A DNA stretch of 25,648 nt. It comes from Akkermansiaceae bacterium UBA1506. GTDB lineage: Bacteria > Verrucomicrobiota > Verrucomicrobiia > Verrucomicrobiales > DEV007. The notes beneath the pieces were generated by a model. The model ran no database searches, was not told where the DNA came from, and was given only the letters and a program-made list of their open reading frames with translations. Positions 17,284 to 25,445 of the stretch are shown here, one piece after another. A program made the translations under genes and the position numbers. The stretch covers positions 1-25,648 of the forward strand of contig DCQY01000112.1 in NCBI GenBank assembly GCA_002323995.1, in the 5' to 3' direction. Positions within the stretch are counted from its first letter, which is position 1. The number at the start of each line of letters is the position of its first letter.

Positions 17284-17946
17284 TCAGCCTCTCATCGCGG
17301 TAATCGCACCCGCCATATCCTCAGCTCCAAACAAGGAAGTTCCAGCTACCATAACATTGGCACCATTTTCGCCAGCAATATGGACGGTTTGCTGTTCAAT
17401 ACCACCATCCACTTCAATGTGATAGGAAAGCCCATGCTCCTCACGATAGTCCCGAGCAGCAGAAACCTTGGGCATTGTCTCTTCTTCCATGAACGACTGA
17501 CCACCAAAGCCTGGCACCACTGTCATAACGAGGAGAAGATCAATCTGATCTAAGTAAGGAACTACCGCGTCAAACGGCGTCGCTGGATTAATCGCCAAAC
17601 CGCACTGCTTGCCAAAGTCACGAATAGCTCGCAAGGTCGCGGCAATATCATGTTCCGCTTCGACGTGCACAGTAATCCGGTCTGATCCTGCTTTCACGAA
17701 CTGGGATATATACCTGTCCGGGTGGGTTATCATGAGATGTACGTCCAGCGTCAGTTCCGTATGTGGCCGCACTGCTCTGACGAATTGCGGGCCAAATGAG
17801 ATGTTCTCAACGAAGATTCCGTCCATCACATCAAGGTGAACCCAATCAGCGCCAGCCTGATTAGCACGCTCAATTTCGCTTTTCAGAATGGCCCAATCGG
17901 ACGCCAAAACCGACGGGGCGATGATTCGGGTGTTGCAGTCGCTCAT
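17284..17946 (-). CDS. rpe: Ribulose-phosphate 3-epimerase
   Basis: Rpe interconverts ribulose 5-phosphate and xylulose 5-phosphate in the pentose phosphate pathway. The 220-residue TIM-barrel protein has the usual length. Family motifs are all present: IIAPSVLASDWAILKSEI at the N-terminus, WVHLDVMDGIFVENISFGP with the metal-binding His and Asp, LDVHLMITHPDRYI, LVMTVVPGFGGQSFME and the C-terminal IEVDGGI with the second catalytic aspartate. The phosphate-binding loop VMVAGTSLFG follows. ATG 17946 is the only sensible start. It heads a leftward rpe-xseA unit and diverges from tadA across 61 bases, which must hold promoters for both. Confidence 0.97.
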   Translation of the reverse strand: MSDCNTRIIAPSVLASDWAILKSEIERANQAGADWVHLDVMDGIFVENISFGPQFVRAVRPHTELTLDVHLMITHPDRYISQFVKAGSDRITVHVEAEHDIAATLRAIRDFGKQCGLAINPATPFDAVVPYLDQIDLLLVMTVVPGFGGQSFMEEETMPKVSAARDYREEHGLSYHIEVDGGIEQQTVHIAGENGANVMVAGTSLFGAEDMAGAITAMRG

Positions 17947-18007
17947 CGTCAGGCATTATCTTCACTATTTAACACAACCGCAAAACTTTTGTCCCAACTT
18001 CTTCATT

Positions 18008-18577
18008 ATGGTTAGCGAAATTCATGAGATACCCGAAAACAATGACTCGGCTCTCTCTGGCGAAGAAGATTCAGAATTAATCGATCTGGCTAGTGACACT
18101 TTCCTTATGGGGCAGGCGATGCGGCAAGCCCAGAAGGCATATCTTGCGGGAGAAGTTCCGGTCGGTGCAATCATCGTTCAGAATGGTTCTATTATTGCCC
18201 GGTCTCATAACCAAGTCGAAACACTCAAGGATGCGACAGCCCACGCCGAGATGTTGGCCTTGACTCAAGCACAGGAAGCATTGGGTGACTGGCGACTCAC
18301 CGACTGTGACCTCTATGTGACCAAAGAACCCTGCCCAATGTGTGCGGGGGCCATCGTACACTGCCGAATTCGACGAGTTATCTTTGGTTGTGGTGATGCC
18401 AACGGTGGAGCTGCCGGTGGTTTTATCAACCTCCTCCAGCAACCCACTTTAAATCATTTCAGCGAAGTCACTCCGGGAGTTCTTCAGGAAGAGTCAAAGT
18501 ATCTCCTCAAATCATTTTTTCTCGAAGCGCGAACCAAAAAGATGACTGGTCAGGGTGGAGAATCCGACTCACCATAA
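18008..18577 (+). CDS. tadA: tRNA adenosine(34) deaminase
   Basis: TadA converts adenosine 34 to inosine in tRNA-Arg(ACG), allowing it to read CGU, CGC and CGA codons. The product has 189 residues from ATG 18008. The zinc and catalytic motifs of the cytidine-deaminase-like fold are intact: HAE (79-81) and PCPMC (108-112), with EVPVGAIIV before them. The first 30 residues are acidic and add to the normal start (usually close to the MGQAMRQAQKAY helix at about 34). The frame stays open upstream to 17888, but that part overlaps rpe and is not convincing. Other deaminase-family members (guanine or cytosine deaminase) are possible but less likely given the PCPMCAGAI motif. Its stop is 10 bases before the next gene. 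Confidence 0.93.
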   Translation: MVSEIHEIPENNDSALSGEEDSELIDLASDTFLMGQAMRQAQKAYLAGEVPVGAIIVQNGSIIARSHNQVETLKDATAHAEMLALTQAQEALGDWRLTDCDLYVTKEPCPMCAGAIVHCRIRRVIFGCGDANGGAAGGFINLLQQPTLNHFSEVTPGVLQEESKYLLKSFFLEARTKKMTGQGGESDSP

Positions 18578-18587
18578 TCATATCAAT

Positions 18588-19949
18588 ATGCGTTTCCAAC
18601 ATCTTGCACGCTATCCCGACATCGGATCTAATTCTTGCCTGCTTGAGCTAGGTTCGACTCGGATCGTATTGGACGCCGGAACCCACCCAAAGCACGTCGG
18701 TCGAGAGAGCCTTCCTTTGTTTGAGGAAATCGAATACGACACCGTGGATGCCATTTTTGTGACCCATCCTCATCTGGATCACATTGGAGCACTTCCCTGC
18801 CTGATGGAACAGCAGCCACATGCGGCAGTCGCGATGACCGAGGAAACTCGTGAAAGCGGTGAAGCGCTTCTCCACAACTCTGTTAATGTGATGAAATCGC
18901 AGAGGCGAGAACTTGGCGTCTCCGGGTATCCGCTCTACTCTCACAAAAAGGTCGATGAACTCGAACGCTTTTGGTTTTCGCGAGGCGTTGGTGAAACCTT
19001 TGCAGTCGGTCATGACGACAGAGTAGAATGTGAGTTCTTTCATGCTGGTCATGTTCAAGGCGCTGTAGGAATTCGATTAACGTGGGAAGGGAAAAACGTT
19101 TTTTATACCGGCGACGTTCACTTTGAAGATCAGACGGTCACCACAGCAGCTCAGTTTCCCAATGAAAAATTAAATACTCTCATCGTCGAAACCACTCGTG
19201 GAAATAACCCTCGTCCAGAAGGCTACACCCGGGAAAATGAGAAGCGACGTCTTGGCGAGACGATCACAAATGTCCTCGAGCGTAACGGTTCCGTCCTCAT
19301 TCCGGTTTTCGCGTTTGGTAAAACCCAGGAACTGCTGATGATGCTGCATGAATTACGCGAGGAGGAAGTCATCCCGGTTGTACCGGTGCACATAGGAGGT
19401 CTCAGCACCCGAATGACCCAAATCGCGGATCTTTTTCGTGAGTCCCCCCGCCGTTCCCATCGTGGATTTCGAATACTCGAGGATTTTGAAGATCTTCAGA
19501 TCCTGCCAAGAGGCCACCGAGAACCAGACTTTCACCCCGGCCGCATCTACGCCCTTTCAAGCGGGATGATGTCTGAGAATACGGTCTCAAACCGTTTCTC
19601 ACGTCATATCCTTAAATCGCCAGAGCATGCCATTATCTTCGTAGGCTACGCGGATGAGGCGACTCCCGGAGGAAAAATCCTCGAGGCGGGTCAGGGAGGC
19701 AGAGTACAAATCGATGGGAGCCAGGAACACGAGACAGCCATCCAATGCGAGGTGCATCGCTTTGACTTTAGCGGTCATGCGCCTCCAAACCAGATCGCTG
19801 ACTACGCGGTATCTTGTGACCCTGAGAATGTAATCTTAGTTCACGGAGACACTTCGGCAAAATCGTGGTTCCACCGCGAACTGAGTGAACGCCTTCCACA
19901 TGCCCGGATCATCGTTCCAAAGCCCGGACAGAAAATCGACCTCAAGTAA
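18588..19949 (+). CDS. Beta-CASP metallo-beta-lactamase-fold RNA-processing exonuclease
   Basis: The 453-residue protein is a metallo-beta-lactamase-fold nuclease of the beta-CASP group, related to CPSF-73/Ysh1-type RNA-processing enzymes. Metal ligands are visible: THPHLDH (His60, His62, Asp64, His65), His155 in FHAGHVQGA and Asp176 in FYTGDVHF. The beta-CASP marks follow: an acidic residue in IVETTRG (Glu201), and a C-terminal DFSGHAPP (His397) typical of the Zn-dependent RNA-binding end (RMMBL), then ILVHGD. The GTG at 18555 in the same frame would overlap tadA; ATG 18588 with MRFQHLARYPDIGSNSCLLE fits the family start. Known relatives cut mRNA or trim RNA 3' or 5' ends; DNA activity cannot be excluded. 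It lies 10 bases after tadA and its stop is 3 bases from the converging lpxD stop. Confidence 0.9.
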   Translation: MRFQHLARYPDIGSNSCLLELGSTRIVLDAGTHPKHVGRESLPLFEEIEYDTVDAIFVTHPHLDHIGALPCLMEQQPHAAVAMTEETRESGEALLHNSVNVMKSQRRELGVSGYPLYSHKKVDELERFWFSRGVGETFAVGHDDRVECEFFHAGHVQGAVGIRLTWEGKNVFYTGDVHFEDQTVTTAAQFPNEKLNTLIVETTRGNNPRPEGYTRENEKRRLGETITNVLERNGSVLIPVFAFGKTQELLMMLHELREEEVIPVVPVHIGGLSTRMTQIADLFRESPRRSHRGFRILEDFEDLQILPRGHREPDFHPGRIYALSSGMMSENTVSNRFSRHILKSPEHAIIFVGYADEATPGGKILEAGQGGRVQIDGSQEHETAIQCEVHRFDFSGHAPPNQIADYAVSCDPENVILVHGDTSAKSWFHRELSERLPHARIIVPKPGQKIDLK

Positions 19950-19952
19950 CTG

Positions 19953-20981
19953 CTAGGAGTCGATCTTTTTCTCGAGTGCCTTAACTCGCTTCAGGATTCC
20001 TCCAAGTTGCTTGATCCTCATGCTTTCGCGTCGGTCCTCTTTTAGCGGACGGGCTGGATAGCCAAAGTAGGTTCCTCCAGGTTCAGCGATCGACTGGATT
20101 ACCCCAGATCGGCCTCCGAAGGTGACCTCATCTGCAATATTAAGGTGGCCGGCAACACCGCACTGGGCTGCGAGAGTGACATAATTACCGATTCGACTGC
20201 TACCGGAAATGCCTGTCTGAGCCACGATGATACAATGTTTCCCAATGATCACGTTGTGCCCAATCTGCACCTGATTATCAATCTTAGTGCCTTCACCGAT
20301 TATCGTTTCTCCAAAGCGGGCGCGATCAATTGTTGTCGAAGCACCGATTTCTACATCGTTTTCTACACGAACGATTCCCAGCTGCTCAATCTTCTGGTGT
20401 CGGCCCTCGATAAATTCAAACCCAAACCCGTCGCCGCCGATTACCACCCCAGGGTGCAGTGTCACGCGGTCTCCAATAATACAACCCTCGCGGATGGTCA
20501 CATTGGGACCAATCTCGCAACCCTCCCCCACGAATGCGCCTTCGCAGATGACCGCGCCGGAACCAATGCGAGTTCTTTTTCCAATAACAGCGCCAGCAGA
20601 GACGGTCGCATTCGCCAGAACGCTTACCTCTGATTCATTTACCGTGGCATCGCTTGCCACCGAGGCGGATTCGTGAATTCCCGGCGTAAATTCCGGAGGT
20701 TTAACGCCGTATTCACGGACAATTGCATCGAAGGCAACCACTGGATTATCGACCAGAACCACCGCCGTTGAGTCAGGTGCCGGTGCCTCTTCAACAGGAA
20801 CAAGCACGAGTCCAGCTCGCGTCTCCTGTAGCTGATCAAGGTATTTGGTATTGCCAAAAAAGCTCACGCAACTCTCATCGGCCTGATCCAGAGAAGCGAA
20901 ACTAGTGAGCACTGCCGCTGGATTCCCGCGCAGCAAAGTACCTCCTACCAAGGTCGTAATTTCGGTAACTGTCGTTTTCAT
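19953..20981 (-). CDS. lpxD: UDP-3-O-acylglucosamine N-acyltransferase
   Basis: LpxD adds the second (N-linked) 3-hydroxyacyl chain to UDP-3-O-acylglucosamine in lipid A synthesis. The product has 342 residues from ATG 20981. The N-terminal uridine-binding domain spans about 1-100, and a long left-handed beta-helix of hexapeptide repeats spans about 100-300 (for example VIGKRTRIGSGAVICEGAFV). The catalytic histidine lies in KIDNQVQIGHNVIIG (His242, matching E. coli His239), and GGDGFGFEF is the conserved acyl-binding segment. The C-terminal helix (RIKQLGGILKRVKALEKKI) completes the trimer. An in-frame GTG at 21005 abuts the terminator T-run and would be a poor start. Only 82 bases separate it from ompH, and a terminator lies between them. 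Confidence 0.96.
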   Translation of the reverse strand: MKTTVTEITTLVGGTLLRGNPAAVLTSFASLDQADESCVSFFGNTKYLDQLQETRAGLVLVPVEEAPAPDSTAVVLVDNPVVAFDAIVREYGVKPPEFTPGIHESASVASDATVNESEVSVLANATVSAGAVIGKRTRIGSGAVICEGAFVGEGCEIGPNVTIREGCIIGDRVTLHPGVVIGGDGFGFEFIEGRHQKIEQLGIVRVENDVEIGASTTIDRARFGETIIGEGTKIDNQVQIGHNVIIGKHCIIVAQTGISGSSRIGNYVTLAAQCGVAGHLNIADEVTFGGRSGVIQSIAEPGGTYFGYPARPLKEDRRESMRIKQLGGILKRVKALEKKIDS

Positions 20982-21005
20982 CGGTTCTTCAATTCTGGTG
21001 GACAC

Positions 21006-21031
21006 AAAAAAGCGGCGGGAAAACCGCCGCT
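21006..21031 (-). terminator. Intrinsic terminator after ompH
   Basis: On the minus strand the stem AGCGGCGG pairs perfectly with CCGCCGCT around a five-base loop (TTTTC) and is followed directly by a run of T (21010 down to 21006, with the last stem base also T). It begins 33 bases after the ompH stop and lies 24 bases before the lpxD ATG. It is not a terminator for the plus strand, which has no T-run after it. Confidence 0.9.
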
Positions 21032-21063
21032 CTCAAATTCACGAGTTCCCGTGTCACTCTAAA

Positions 21064-21666
21064 TCAGGGTGAGGAAGTTGTCGTCGCGGGAGCAGCAGCG
21101 TTAAGTTTAGAGATCACCTCTTCGGTAAGATCCAACACGTTCTCCGAGGTATGAACAATCGCCTTATTTGCTTTCGGAAGAAAGGATTTATCAAAGACGA
21201 GGTCGAGACCTTGGGCGGTAACCACTGCATCGAGCACTCCCTTAATTTCAGCGACGAGAGATTCTTCCATCTCAGTGCGAGCCTGCATTACTTCAGCAGA
21301 CGCCTTACGCTGGGCATCTCCAATCTCTTGGCCCTTGACAGCACGTTCCTGAGCGAGAGCCTGGAGTTGCTCGAGCGCATCTTTACGCACACTTTCATCT
21401 AGCAGAGTGTCGCGAGCTGTTTTATCAAGCTCGGTCATTTTGTTAGTCATCTGCTGATATGCAGCCTGATAACCGTCAAGGCTTTTGCGCTTCTCTTCGG
21501 CCATCGTGTTGATCTTTCCAACCTCGATGTCAGTCTTGTAATACTTGTTTAGTGCCTCCTGCATATCAACTACAGCGATTTTGAGATCCTGAGCGGAAGC
21601 GGTGAGACCTGAGACGCCAGCAGCGATGGCGATAGCGCAAAGAAAGGATAGCAGGTTGAACTTCAT
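21064..21666 (-). CDS. OmpH/Skp-family periplasmic chaperone
   Basis: This is an OmpH/Skp-like chaperone that holds unfolded outer-membrane proteins in the periplasm and hands them to BamA. From ATG 21666 the product has 200 residues with a signal peptide (KFNLLSFLCAIAIAAG, ending LTASA|QD). The mature start, LKIAVVDMQEALNKYYKT, is the Skp beta-strand and first helix. A long charged coiled coil (about 50-150, rich in Glu, Gln, Lys) forms the two-helix arms of the trimer. The C-terminal part (LDAVVTAQGLDLVFDKSF) is the closing strand. A tail of Ala, Thr and Ser ends the protein. The open frame upstream of 21666 overlaps bamA and is not coding. The gene lies 121 bases after bamA and before lpxD, the classical envelope order. 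Confidence 0.93.
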   Translation of the reverse strand: MKFNLLSFLCAIAIAAGVSGLTASAQDLKIAVVDMQEALNKYYKTDIEVGKINTMAEEKRKSLDGYQAAYQQMTNKMTELDKTARDTLLDESVRKDALEQLQALAQERAVKGQEIGDAQRKASAEVMQARTEMEESLVAEIKGVLDAVVTAQGLDLVFDKSFLPKANKAIVHTSENVLDLTEEVISKLNAAAPATTTSSP

Positions 21667-21708
21667 TTTAGATTTTATGTAGAGATATGTAGGTGTTGAG
21701 AACAGGCG

Positions 21709-21737
21709 ATAGCATCGAACGTCGTGAAACCTTACAA
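21709..21737 (-). promoter_or_regulatory. Weak sigma-70-like promoter before ompH
   Basis: On the minus strand, TTGTAA (21737 to 21732) and TGCTAT (21714 to 21709) stand 17 bases apart in the bamA-ompH gap, about 36 bases from a predicted start to the ompH ATG. Matches are 4 of 6 and 3 of 6, so this is only a candidate. A six-base stem (CTAAGA/TCTTAG, 21747-21765) lies just upstream, after the bamA stop, with no T-run. Confidence 0.25.
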
Positions 21738-21787
21738 GAAACGGGCCTAAGAGCGGTTTTCTTAGAGAATTTCGGGAATCGGTGGGA

Positions 21788-24100
21788 TTAGAACTGAGCA
21801 CCCATGGTGAATTGGAAGCGTCCGCCTTCATCATTAAAGGGGTCAGCCTGAATTGGGAACGCATAGTCCAATCGGACCGGAGCGCTGCCAAGAATAAACA
21901 TGCGGACACCTACACCCCAATCAGAATTAACGCCGCCACCCACGCTACCGGCAGGGCCACCGCTTACTTCACCGATGTCATAAAACAGAGCGCCACGGAT
22001 TTTCTCGACGATAGGAAGGGTAAGTTCAGCCGTTCCATACCAGGCCTTACTGCCTCCGAGCGCCTCAAGACTGGTTGGATCTTTGGGTCCAACGTCACGA
22101 AAATCAAAGCCACGCAGATTATTCGCACCACCAAGGAAGTGACGAGTGAAGAGGTGGTCTCCATTAGACGAATGCTGGTAGCGACCAATGAAGCTCACGA
22201 TCGCATCGTAGGGCAGGTTGAAATATTTTGAACCTTGCACGGTGAAGATGTTGTCGTCGATGTCGCCGCCAAGGCCGACGAATTCGAAACCAGCAGACAC
22301 CTTCGAACCAAGGCGTGGCAAAAAGACATTGTCACGTGTATCACGCACAACAGTGAGGCCAACAGAGCTCTTCATGAATTCGCCCGCTTCAGCCTGAAAA
22401 GCAGCCGAAGCGCTAGACTCGGGCGTGATTTCTATGTTTTCGCCGCGAAACTCCACAGATGCGTAAGTGAATTCACCCACAGACTTCCTCAATGCAATCG
22501 CAGCACCCATATCAGTCTGGTCATACTGATCACTAAAAAAGAGGAGATCCCGATAGTAAGCTTCGGTCGTCAATGCGATAGGACGGCCGAAGGCCCAAGG
22601 TTCGGTGATGGAGATACTGTAGTCCTGTCGCTCACTTCCGGCACGAGCACTGAAGCGGAATCGCTGGCCGCCACCGGAGAATTTCCAAGGATCAAAAAGG
22701 TCGAAGTTGCTCTGAGTCACCTCAAAGAAACCGGTAAGACTGTCAATCGAACTAAAGCCAGCCCCGAAATTGATCGAACCAGTGGGCTTTTCAACCACAC
22801 GAATAAGAAGATCTTTCTCGTCCAAGTAGCTGGCATCGAGCGGCAAAAGCTCCACATTCGCGAAGTAGTTCATGTTTTCGAGACGACGCTCAGTCACCTC
22901 AGTTTTTGTTGTATCGAATGGCTGACCCGGCTCCAGCGGAAGTTCACGGCGAATCACGTGATCCTTGGTTTTATCATTACCTTCAATGTTAATCTGGCCA
23001 ATGCGATAGGACCTTCCCTCGCTGATATTGATCACCACCTTAACCGCACCGTTGCCCGCATCCTCAAGACTAGGAACGACTCGAGCGTCAGCATAACCGC
23101 GACTGCCATATTGGTCACCGATCAGCTTGATATCTGACTTCAAAGAAGTGCCGGCGAACTTGTCACCCGCCTTAGTTCGCAGATATGGAACGATGTCATC
23201 CTGCATCGAGAGAGCAGATACCCCGTTCACGACGAGGCTCTCTACCATGTAAGTATCACCCTCTTCGATGGTCATGATGACATCGACGTATTTGGCATCG
23301 GCGCGCAGCCGGGAAACATTGGTCACTTTGGCGTTGAGGTAACCGTTGTCGCGGTAAAAATCTTCAATCGCACGGACGTCCTGCGCCAGAGTTTCAGCAT
23401 CCGCTGCGCCAGCCTCGCCAAAGATCGACCTGAGACCCTTTTCTTTCTGAGTCATCTGATCCTTAAGCCGTGCAGAGGCAAAAGCCGTATTTCCCACAAA
23501 CTCGACATTTCTAATGACACCTTGGATCCCCTCATCGATGGCAAAGACCACCGTTGAGTATCCCTCGGCCGTTGGTGCACCAATACGATAGGACACTGTT
23601 GCTTCTGAGAAGCCCTTTCTGCGATAAAGTTTCTGGATGTCCTGTCGGGCAGTCTTCAGCAGCTCTTCATCAATTGGATCGTTGACCTTAAGATCAACTT
23701 GGCGCTTCAACTTACTGGTATCGACTACGGTATTCCCGGTGAACTGGGACCCACCATAAACGGCTCGGGTCTGCACGACAAAAACCAACTCAACGCCACC
23801 ACCAACCTCGTTAGCAAGAACTTTGACATTCTCAACGTCGCCACTCTTGTAGAGATTTTGAACGTCATCATCCACCGCCGAAAGAGAGAGCTTGTCGCCA
23901 ACTTGAGTCGATATACTGGAAAGGATTCGCGCCTTGGAAACCGTTTGGTAACCGACATACTGGACGTCAACGGATTTCACTGTTTTGCCCTCCTGCGCCT
24001 TGGCATTTTCCGAAATGAAAGACGAGAAGATGATGCCGAAGGTCAAAATAGCCATGATTTGACCACGTCGCTTCGTGAAGATACGTCTAAAGAGGTTCAT
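21788..24100 (-). CDS. bamA: Outer membrane protein assembly factor BamA
   Basis: BamA (Omp85) is the central subunit that folds and inserts beta-barrel proteins into the outer membrane. From ATG 24100 the product has 770 residues with a basic leader and signal peptide (RRIFTKRRGQIMAILTFGII, ending NAKA|QE). The TTG at 24145 would extend it by 15 residues and is less likely. POTRA domains occupy about 35-410, seen as repeated VRNVEFVGNTAF- and IGQINIEGNDKTKDHVIRRE-like blocks. The barrel spans about 430-770, with the family L6 motif LRGFDFRD (VRGF variant), DTRDNVFLPRLGSKVSAG and a final Phe, the usual beta-signal. No other Bam genes are close, but ompH and lpxD follow on the same strand. Confidence 0.96.
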   Translation of the reverse strand: MNLFRRIFTKRRGQIMAILTFGIIFSSFISENAKAQEGKTVKSVDVQYVGYQTVSKARILSSISTQVGDKLSLSAVDDDVQNLYKSGDVENVKVLANEVGGGVELVFVVQTRAVYGGSQFTGNTVVDTSKLKRQVDLKVNDPIDEELLKTARQDIQKLYRRKGFSEATVSYRIGAPTAEGYSTVVFAIDEGIQGVIRNVEFVGNTAFASARLKDQMTQKEKGLRSIFGEAGAADAETLAQDVRAIEDFYRDNGYLNAKVTNVSRLRADAKYVDVIMTIEEGDTYMVESLVVNGVSALSMQDDIVPYLRTKAGDKFAGTSLKSDIKLIGDQYGSRGYADARVVPSLEDAGNGAVKVVINISEGRSYRIGQINIEGNDKTKDHVIRRELPLEPGQPFDTTKTEVTERRLENMNYFANVELLPLDASYLDEKDLLIRVVEKPTGSINFGAGFSSIDSLTGFFEVTQSNFDLFDPWKFSGGGQRFRFSARAGSERQDYSISITEPWAFGRPIALTTEAYYRDLLFFSDQYDQTDMGAAIALRKSVGEFTYASVEFRGENIEITPESSASAAFQAEAGEFMKSSVGLTVVRDTRDNVFLPRLGSKVSAGFEFVGLGGDIDDNIFTVQGSKYFNLPYDAIVSFIGRYQHSSNGDHLFTRHFLGGANNLRGFDFRDVGPKDPTSLEALGGSKAWYGTAELTLPIVEKIRGALFYDIGEVSGGPAGSVGGGVNSDWGVGVRMFILGSAPVRLDYAFPIQADPFNDEGGRFQFTMGAQF

Positions 24101-24321
24101 GAGTGTGTTTGTGTTCCGGTAAGGAGGAGAATCTGTTCGGTTCAAGAACGGCTCCGGGAGAAGCCTGTCTAGATAAGGGAATGTGTCTACAGGTCAAGCC
24201 GGAATTTGCCCGCCAGAACGCGAACTACCGGCCCGAACCTGAGTAAATAAACGGCCAAATTTGACCATTCGCAATCGTTTATATGAAAAGCCTGTTTCTG
24301 CGACTGAAACATATCGACTTT

Positions 24322-24327
24322 TATAAT
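24322..24327 (+). promoter_or_regulatory. Consensus -10 box candidate for ruvB
   Basis: A perfect TATAAT lies 82 bases before the ruvB GTG and overlaps the bamA -10 on the other strand. There is no good -35 hexamer 16-18 bases upstream (TGCGAC at 24299-24304 is the best), so the strength and direction are uncertain. Confidence 0.4.
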
Positions 24328-24354
24328 TATCAAGCTACCTTAAATATTTGTAAA
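24326..24354 (-). promoter_or_regulatory. Sigma-70-like promoter for bamA
   Basis: On the minus strand, TTTACA (24354-24349) and GATAAT (24331-24326) stand exactly 17 bases apart; each matches the consensus in 5 of 6 positions. Transcription would start near 24319, leaving a leader of about 219 bases before the bamA ATG. The A+T-rich setting fits a promoter. Confidence 0.6.
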
Positions 24355-24409
24355 TACAAAGTTTTTTAGCCCTCCCCGGGGAATTGCAGTCACTTGCCCT
24401 CATATAGCC

Positions 24410-25438
24410 GTGTCAGATCCACAACAGCCTGATCCCGACGCCTCGCCCGCCGGTGAATTTGAACAAAGTTTGCGACCTCCGGATTTCGATGAATTCTGCG
24501 GCCAAGCAAAGGTGAAGGAACGCCTCATCCTAATGGTTGAGGCTGCCAAACAGAGAAAAGATGCTCTCGACCACGTTCTTCTATGTGGCCCTCCTGGTCT
24601 TGGTAAGACCACTTTGGCCCACATCCTTTGCCGCACCTTTGGGAGCGAAATTCACATTACGAGCGGCCCTCAAATCGAAAAAGCAGGAGATCTGGCCGGA
24701 ATTTTAACAACGATCCAACATGGGGATTTTCTCTTCATCGACGAAATCCATCGCCTTCACCCAGCCATCGAGGAGTATCTCTACCCCGCCATGGAAGATT
24801 ACAAGTTGGACATTATGATCGATCAGGGTCCAAACGCTCGATCTATCGCCCTCAATCTTCCCAAATTCACACTGGTCGGGGCTACGACCAAAGCAGGCAT
24901 GCTGACCCGCCCCCTGCTCTCCCGCTTTGGAATCACCAATCGACTCGATTATTACTCGCCAGAAGAGTTGGTCACCATCCTGAAACGTTCGGCTTCTTTA
25001 CTCTCCGTTCCAATCGAAGATAAAGGAGCCCTAGAAATCGGGACTCGCAGCCGTGGCACACCCCGAATCGCTAACGGACTTCTACGCTGGGTTCGAGACT
25101 ACGCACAAGTTCGCGCTAATAATGTGATTACCAAGCAGGTGGCTCACGATGCCCTCGCCATGCTCGAGATTGACGAAGATGGTCTCGACGAAATGGACAT
25201 TCGAATCCTGAATGCCGTGATTTACAAATACAACGGTGGCCCCGTCGGACTAAACTCCATTGCTGTCGCTGTCGGCGAAGACGAAGCCACCATAAACGAA
25301 GTCTACGAACCGTTTCTCATCCTCAAAGGATTCCTCAAACGCACCCCTAGGGGGCGGGTGGCAATGCCGCTAGCCTACCAGAAGCTTGGGGCAACCCCGC
25401 CGGAAAGTCCCACTGGCGATCAGCCCGATCTCCTCTGA
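24410..25438 (+). CDS. ruvB: Holliday junction branch migration helicase RuvB
   Basis: RuvB is the hexameric AAA+ motor that, with RuvA, drives branch migration of Holliday junctions in recombination repair. The 342-residue product starts with GTG at 24410 (no upstream ATG fits) and has the usual length. Walker A is GPPGLGKT (60-67), Walker B is FLFIDEIH (Asp111, Glu112), sensor 1 lies in VGATTKAGML (GATT 157-160) and the arginine finger is Arg172 in LLSRFG. Sensor 2 is in SRGTPRIANGLLRW (Arg219). The C-terminal winged helix contains GGPVGLNSIAVAVGEDEATI and YEPFLILKGFLKRTPRGR. RuvA and RuvC are not in the window. A small membrane-protein gene starts seven bases after its stop, probably in the same operon. 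Confidence 0.98.
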   Translation: MSDPQQPDPDASPAGEFEQSLRPPDFDEFCGQAKVKERLILMVEAAKQRKDALDHVLLCGPPGLGKTTLAHILCRTFGSEIHITSGPQIEKAGDLAGILTTIQHGDFLFIDEIHRLHPAIEEYLYPAMEDYKLDIMIDQGPNARSIALNLPKFTLVGATTKAGMLTRPLLSRFGITNRLDYYSPEELVTILKRSASLLSVPIEDKGALEIGTRSRGTPRIANGLLRWVRDYAQVRANNVITKQVAHDALAMLEIDEDGLDEMDIRILNAVIYKYNGGPVGLNSIAVAVGEDEATINEVYEPFLILKGFLKRTPRGRVAMPLAYQKLGATPPESPTGDQPDLL

Positions 25439-25445
25439 TTTTGCT

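Larger units (their letters stand above)
24101..24409. other. Divergent bamA-ruvB intergenic region (309 bases)
   Basis: I see no gene here. The right half (about 24260-24370) is markedly A+T-rich and holds overlapping promoter-like elements for both directions. The left half, next to bamA, holds a second weaker promoter candidate on the minus strand (TTGACC at 24197-24192 and TATCTA at 24175-24170, 16 bases apart). A perfect ten-base palindrome, TCCCCGGGGA, lies at 24373-24382 before ruvB. Confidence 0.7.

Noticed and set aside
19936..19965. Six-base stem (ATCGAC/GTCGAT) followed by CTTTTTC at the nuclease-lpxD convergence
   Set aside because: The loop is 18 bases and the stem is short; it lies in the coding ends of both genes. 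A weak terminator is possible but not supported.
21667..21909. Upstream extension of the ompH frame into bamA
   Set aside because: The real start must precede the signal peptide at 21666; the extension overlaps bamA.
22235..23137. 300-codon open frame on the plus strand
   Set aside because: It is antisense to bamA and has no recognisable family sequence; shadow of a conserved gene.
24347..24360. TTTGT-AAAT-ACAAA followed by a T-run
   Set aside because: A short A/T-only stem that coincides with the bamA -35 region; more likely base composition than a terminator.
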